Assembly: GCA_023136145.1 (NCBI GenBank)
Contig: JAGLRU010000321.1
Span: 1 to 10,550 of the forward strand
Length of the DNA stretch: 10,550 nucleotides
Reading direction: 5' to 3'
Source: Alphaproteobacteria bacterium
GTDB taxonomy: Bacteria > Pseudomonadota > Alphaproteobacteria > Micavibrionales > UBA2020
This document shows positions 7,136 through 10,550 of the stretch, in pieces (position 1 is the stretch's first letter; each line of letters opens with the position of its first letter). Made by a program: the position numbers and the translations under genes. The notes under the pieces were generated by a model. The model made no database searches. It had not been told where the DNA came from and worked only from the letters and a program-made list of their open reading frames with translations.

Positions 7136-8947
7136 TCACTTATCATCATTCATTCGCAGTGCGGCGATAAAGGCAGACTGGGGGATTTCTACGTTGCCGT
7201 ATTGGCGCATCTTTTTCTTGCCCTCTTTTTGCTTATCGAGGAGCTTGCGCTTGCGCGTAATATCGCCACCGTAGCATTTTGCTGTTACATCCTTACGAAC
7301 GGCAGAGACATTTTCACGAGCGATAATCTTGCCGCCGATTGCTGCCTGAATAGCGACTTTGAAAAGCTGGCGAGGAATCAAGTCTTTTAGACGCTCGCAC
7401 AATTGCCGCCCGCGCCGTTCTGACTGTGTTCGATGGACAATCATGGACAAAGCGTCCAGCGGTTCTTGATTAACCAGTATTTGCATTTTCACCAGATCGC
7501 CCTCGGAAAAGTCGTCCAGAACGTAATCCATGCTAGCATAGCCCCGACTGATGGATTTTAGACGGTCGTAGAAATCAAACACTACTTCGTTGAGTGGCAA
7601 AAGATAAACCGCCATTGCTCTGGAACCAACCCATGTTAGGTCTTTCTGTACGCCACGGCGTTCCTGACATAAAGTTAGAACGCTTCCAAGATACTCGTCA
7701 GGAACAAAGATTGTTGCCTTGATCCACGGCTCTTCGATTTTGGTTATGCGTACTACGTCTGGAAGGTCAGCGGGATTGTACAGCGTCATTTCGTCGCCAT
7801 TGGTTAGGTAGATTTTATAGACGACAGAGGGTGCGGTCGGAATCAGATCGAGGTTATATTCCCGCTCCAGCCTTTCCTGAATAATCTCAAGATGCAGCAA
7901 TCCCAGAAATCCGCACCGGAAGCCCATGCCGAGGGCGGTGGAACTTTCCGGTTCGTAATGCAGGCTGGAGTCGTTTAAAGCAAGTTTACCGAGGCTTTCT
8001 TTTAGCTTTTCGTAGTCGCTGCTATCCACTGGAAAGAGGCTGCAAAATACCATCGGGATAGATGGCTTAAAACCGGGCAGACCAGTAGAGCATGGAGTTC
8101 GATCCAGCGTGATCGTATCGCCGATTTTTGTTTCTGTGATGTTTTTAATGCCGCAAGTGACAAATCCAATTTCGCCCGGACTAAGCTTTCCTGTAATAAC
8201 ATGCTTGGGCGTAAAAATACCTACACGGTCAGCATCATAGGCCGCGCCTGTGCTCAAAAACCTTAGCTTGTCCTTTGCTTTGAGAGTTCCTTCCACGATG
8301 CGCACCAGAACTACCACGCCAAGATATGCGTCATACCAGCTATCCACTAGTAGTGCTTTCAGAATTGCATCGGGTTCGCTTTTGGGTGGTGGTGGCAGAC
8401 GTTTGACAATAGCCTCCAGCAACTCATTAATGCCTATTCCGGTTTTTGCTGATACCAGAACCGCATCGGAAGCATCAATGCCGATTACGTCTTCAATCTG
8501 TTTTTTGACCCGCTCAGGATCGGCAGATGGAAGATCGATTTTGTTGATAATTGGGATGATTTCAAGATTATTGTCGAGAGCTTGATAGACATTTGCGAGC
8601 GTCTGCGCCTCCACTCCCTGACTTGCATCTACCACCAGCAAAGCTCCCTCGCAGGCAGCCAAAGATCGACTAACCTCGTAGGCGAAGTCAACATGGCCGG
8701 GAGTGTCCATCAGGTTGAGGATATAATCTTTTCCGTCATCGGCTTTATAATTGAGGCAGACAGTCTGCGCTTTGATAGTAATGCCGCGCTCCCGTTCTAG
8801 TTCCATGTTGTCCAAAACTTGCTTTTTCATCTCGCGAACTTCAAGCCCACCACATTTCTGAATCAGGCGATCGGCTAGAGTCGATTTCCCGTGATCGATA
8901 TGAGCGATGATGGCGAAGTTTCTGATATGTTTTTGTTCTGTTTTCAT
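7136..8947 (-). CDS. lepA: Elongation factor 4 (LepA), translational GTPase
   Basis: Ribosome-associated GTPase of the EF-G family, proposed to back-translocate stalled ribosomes or to aid initiation and subunit assembly. The 603-aa product is full length. The G-motifs are complete: G1 AHIDHGKS (15-22), G2 RGITI (54-58), G3 DTPGH (81-85, with the catalytic His85), G4 NKID (135-138) and G5 SAK (166-168). Domain II and two EF-G-like alpha/beta domains follow. The LepA-specific C-terminal domain contains DLIPRQLFKVAIQAAIGGKI and AKCYGGDITRKRKLLDKQKE, which separates it from EF-G and BipA. The start is supported by GGAAG at 8956-8960 (complement), eight bases upstream. It lies 84 bases downstream of the truncated glmS copy on the same strand and converges with xerC. 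It is not followed by the signal peptidase gene lepB, which is often its partner in other bacteria. Confidence 0.97.
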   Translation of the reverse strand: MKTEQKHIRNFAIIAHIDHGKSTLADRLIQKCGGLEVREMKKQVLDNMELERERGITIKAQTVCLNYKADDGKDYILNLMDTPGHVDFAYEVSRSLAACEGALLVVDASQGVEAQTLANVYQALDNNLEIIPIINKIDLPSADPERVKKQIEDVIGIDASDAVLVSAKTGIGINELLEAIVKRLPPPPKSEPDAILKALLVDSWYDAYLGVVVLVRIVEGTLKAKDKLRFLSTGAAYDADRVGIFTPKHVITGKLSPGEIGFVTCGIKNITETKIGDTITLDRTPCSTGLPGFKPSIPMVFCSLFPVDSSDYEKLKESLGKLALNDSSLHYEPESSTALGMGFRCGFLGLLHLEIIQERLEREYNLDLIPTAPSVVYKIYLTNGDEMTLYNPADLPDVVRITKIEEPWIKATIFVPDEYLGSVLTLCQERRGVQKDLTWVGSRAMAVYLLPLNEVVFDFYDRLKSISRGYASMDYVLDDFSEGDLVKMQILVNQEPLDALSMIVHRTQSERRGRQLCERLKDLIPRQLFKVAIQAAIGGKIIARENVSAVRKDVTAKCYGGDITRKRKLLDKQKEGKKKMRQYGNVEIPQSAFIAALRMNDDK

Positions 8948-9031
8948 GATCTTTACTTCCGTATACCGCTCTTTTTACAAGGTGCGATATAAAAGCACAA
9001 GATGTAATAAAATAAGTCGGAACTCTGAATC
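8948..9031 (-). promoter_or_regulatory. Gap upstream of lepA with candidate promoter
   Basis: AT-rich 84-base gap between the stop of the short glmS copy and the lepA start. On the minus strand, TTGTGC (8995-9000) and TAAAAA (8972-8977) are spaced 17 bases apart and could be -35 and -10 elements, matching the consensus at 3/6 and 4/6. The -35 candidate overlaps a short inverted repeat, GTGC and GCAC. No clear intrinsic terminator for the glmS genes is visible, so lepA may also receive read-through. No tRNA or small ORF is supported here. Confidence 0.25.
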
Positions 9032-9405
9032 CTATTCCACAGTTACGCTTTTCATCAAATTGCGTGACTGGTCGATGTCTGTGCCTTTGACAACGGCGGT
9101 ATAGTAAGCCAGTAATTGCACAGGCAGTGTGTAGAGGATCGGTGCGACGAATGGATCCACTTCAGGAACTTCAATAGTCCATGTTGCAATATCTTTTAGT
9201 TTCTCGATACCTCTTTTATCGGAGATAAACAGGACTTTACCGCTACGTTTCACGATTTCCTTCGTATTCGAGACAGTTTTATCAAAGAGATCATCAAATG
9301 GTGCGATCATGATTACCGGCATATCGTTGTCGATCAGGGCGATTGGACCATGTCTCATCTCTCCGGAAGTATATCCCTCCGCCGGGATATAGGAGGTTTC
9401 CTTCA
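9032..9405 (-). repeat. Diverged tandem repeat of the glmS 3' end (partner 10177-10550)
   Basis: Aligned without gaps to 10177-10550, this segment differs at about 62 of 374 bases by hand count, giving about 83% identity. The longest exact match is 41 bases (9084-9124 and 10229-10269). Similarity stops at the stop codons, and the flanking bases do not match. The full repeat must extend to the left part of the short gene (to about 10120), but its partner lies beyond the window edge. The unit spacing is about 1.15 kb, the size of the short gene. Confidence 0.9.
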
Positions 9406-10171
9406 ACTTCAACGCGCCTTCGAGGGCTATTGGGTATGCGGTGCCGCGACCCAGATACATAACACCTCGAGCTTTAGATATTTCACTAGCAAGTGACCTG
9501 ATTTTTTCGTCATGTTTCAAAAAATCTGTGATGCGGGACGGAAGTTTGCGAAGCGCGGATGTGAGCTGTTTTTCGCGGGATTCTGAGATAACATTTTTTT
9601 TGCGGGCAAGTCCAACAGAGATGCATGCAAGTGTTGTCAGTTGCGCTGTAAAAGCTTTGGTCGAGGCGACGCTTACTTCAGACCCAGCTAATGTGTGGAT
9701 GATATGATGTGATTCACGTTCAATTGTACTTTCGGTAGTATTGAGTAAAGAAACGATTTTCTGATCCTTCCGTTTGGCGTAACGGAGTGCTTCCAGCGTA
9801 TCCAGTGTTTCGCCAGACTGGGAGATAAATAGTGCTGCACCGTCTGACGACATCGGGGCTTCGCGTGTGCGAAATTCGGTGGCGGTATCAGTCTCAACTG
9901 GAATGCATGCGATTTGCTCTAGCCAGTATTCCGCTACCATGCCCGCATGAAGCGCAGTGCCGCAGGCAGAAATGATGATGCGCGGAACAGTGCTGAGGAA
10001 AAGGATTTCATCTGGCAGGGTAACGTGTCCCGTCGTCTGATTGATATAGGTGTTGAGTATGTTTGTGATGACGGATGGTTGTTCGTGGATTTCCTTGAGC
10101 ATAAAATGCGGGTATCCGCCCTTGCTTTTAATGATGTCGGATTGTGCAGTGGGGCGGATGTCTTTCTTCAT
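9032..10171 (-). CDS. GlmS-like isomerase (SIS-SIS) protein lacking glutaminase domain
   Basis: A complete 379-aa gene matching only the C-terminal two thirds of glucosamine-6-phosphate synthase: the linker GGYPHFMLKEIHEQP (18-32), SIS domain 1 (about 60-190; ACGTALHAGMV, SQSGETLDTL, VASTKAFTAQLT) and SIS domain 2 (about 228-360). The N-terminal Ntn-type glutaminase domain is absent. Residues equivalent to E. coli Lys485, Glu488, His504 and Lys603 are kept as Lys255, Glu258, His274 and Lys374, so sugar binding and isomerisation look possible. The C-tail reads DQSRNLMKSVTVE, where the neighbouring glmS has DQPRNLAKSVTVE, and Pro263 replaces a conserved His. Translation probably begins at 10171, with GGAG eight bases upstream inside the previous gene. 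The first 16 or so residues look like remodelled linker. Possible roles are an ammonia-dependent synthase, a glucosamine-6-phosphate deaminase or isomerase, a partner subunit of GlmS, or a decaying duplicate. Confidence 0.88.
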   Translation of the reverse strand: MKKDIRPTAQSDIIKSKGGYPHFMLKEIHEQPSVITNILNTYINQTTGHVTLPDEILFLSTVPRIIISACGTALHAGMVAEYWLEQIACIPVETDTATEFRTREAPMSSDGAALFISQSGETLDTLEALRYAKRKDQKIVSLLNTTESTIERESHHIIHTLAGSEVSVASTKAFTAQLTTLACISVGLARKKNVISESREKQLTSALRKLPSRITDFLKHDEKIRSLASEISKARGVMYLGRGTAYPIALEGALKLKETSYIPAEGYTSGEMRHGPIALIDNDMPVIMIAPFDDLFDKTVSNTKEIVKRSGKVLFISDKRGIEKLKDIATWTIEVPEVDPFVAPILYTLPVQLLAYYTAVVKGTDIDQSRNLMKSVTVE

Positions 10172-10176
10172 GAAAA

Positions 10177-10550
10177 TTACTCCACAGTTACACTTTTTGC
10201 CAGATTTCGCGGCTGATCGATGTCTGTACCTTTGACAACGGCGGTATAGTAAGCCAGTAATTGCACAGGTAGTGTGTAGAGGATTGGTGCGACGAATGGA
10301 TCTGCTTCGGGAATTTCAATCGTCCATGTAGCGATGTCTTTTAGTTTCTCGATGCCTTTTTTATCGGAGATAAGCAGGACTTTCCCGCCACGCGCCACAA
10401 TTTCCTGTGTATTTGATGCGGTTTTCTCAAAGAGGTTATCGAACGGTGCGATCACGATCACCGGAACATCTTCGCCGATTAGGGCGATGGGACCATGCTT
10501 CATCTCTCCGGCGGCGTAACCCTCTGCATGGATATAGGAGATTTCCTTCA
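10177..10550 (-). CDS. glmS: Glucosamine-6-phosphate synthase GlmS, C-terminal part (start outside window)
   Basis: The last 123 or so codons of glmS, read on the minus strand to a TAA at 10177-10179; the rest lies beyond the right edge. The full enzyme converts fructose-6-phosphate and glutamine to glucosamine-6-phosphate, the first step toward UDP-GlcNAc for peptidoglycan and LPS. The visible part is the end of the second SIS domain. KEISYIHAEGYAAGEMKHGP is close to E. coli GlmS around Glu488-His504, and the C-tail DQPRNLAKSVTVE, with the fructose-binding lysine, is canonical. Whether it carries the glutaminase domain cannot be seen here. Its consensus sequence suggests it is the ordinary functional copy. 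Its stop is five bases from the start of the glutaminase-less copy. Identity to that copy is about 102 of 123 residues. Confidence 0.93.
   Translation of the reverse strand, partial: KEISYIHAEGYAAGEMKHGPIALIGEDVPVIVIAPFDNLFEKTASNTQEIVARGGKVLLISDKKGIEKLKDIATWTIEIPEADPFVAPILYTLPVQLLAYYTAVVKGTDIDQPRNLAKSVTVE
10180..10185 (-). promoter_or_regulatory. Shine-Dalgarno of the short glmS copy inside the glmS stop region
   Basis: The last two sense codons of glmS, GTG GAG, contain GGAG (10180-10183 on the complement), eight bases before the ATG of the downstream copy at 10171. The spacing is near optimal, and the two genes are separated by only five bases. Translational coupling is therefore likely, and this supports 10171 as the start. 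Confidence 0.65.

Noticed and set aside
8948..9031. Possible tRNA or small RNA in the glmS-lepA gap
   Set aside because: No acceptor stem, T-loop consensus or stable cloverleaf could be built. The region is AT-rich with only a four-base GTGC/GCAC pairing.
9032..10171. The short glmS gene as a frameshifted or internally initiated part of one glmS
   Set aside because: The bases immediately upstream are a complete glmS C-terminus with its own stop, so the short gene cannot be the missing part of that reading frame. It must be a second copy.
9947..10216. Plus-strand open frames crossing the glmS junction, including a peptide ending YSTVTLFARFRG
   Set aside because: These are translations of the complement of the conserved GlmS C-tail. 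The same kind of peptide occurs opposite both copies, which reflects the glmS repeat and not a gene family.

Overview
The window is a stretch of core chromosome from a Gram-negative bacterium, most likely an alphaproteobacterium of moderate G+C content. The evidence is the order DUF3576 lipoprotein - leuS - lptE - holA, the order transaldolase - DUF484 - xerC, and the presence of an LPS-assembly lipoprotein. The genus cannot be named from this sequence. There are no rRNA or tRNA genes, no insertion sequences and no CRISPR arrays.

Left block, plus strand (1-4646): the end of a DUF3576 lipoprotein, then leuS (leucyl-tRNA synthetase), lptE (LPS-assembly lipoprotein) and holA (DNA polymerase III delta subunit). 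Adjacent genes overlap by 1, 14 and 4 bases, so this is almost certainly one translationally coupled operon joining translation, outer-membrane assembly and replication. A 148-base gap with a candidate promoter follows. The second plus-strand block (4795-7110) is tal/fsa (a small transaldolase with a strong Shine-Dalgarno), a DUF484 GAF-like protein and xerC (tyrosine recombinase for chromosome-dimer resolution), again abutting or overlapping.

Right block, minus strand (7136-10550): lepA (elongation factor 4) converges on xerC with only 25 bases between the stops. Upstream of lepA are two glmS-derived genes in tandem. The one entering from the right edge is the 3' end of an apparently ordinary glmS (glucosamine-6-phosphate synthase). 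Five bases after its stop starts a complete 379-codon gene that encodes only the linker and both SIS (isomerase) domains of GlmS, without the N-terminal glutaminase domain.

This tandem pair is the most unusual thing in the window. The two copies are about 83% identical over the 374 bases that can be compared. The short copy keeps all the sugar-binding and catalytic residues I can place. It departs from the near-invariant GlmS C-tail, including an Ala-to-Met change at the position equivalent to E. coli Ala602, which lies by the ammonia channel. Everything else reads as ordinary housekeeping, and I see no defence, mobile or secretion system.
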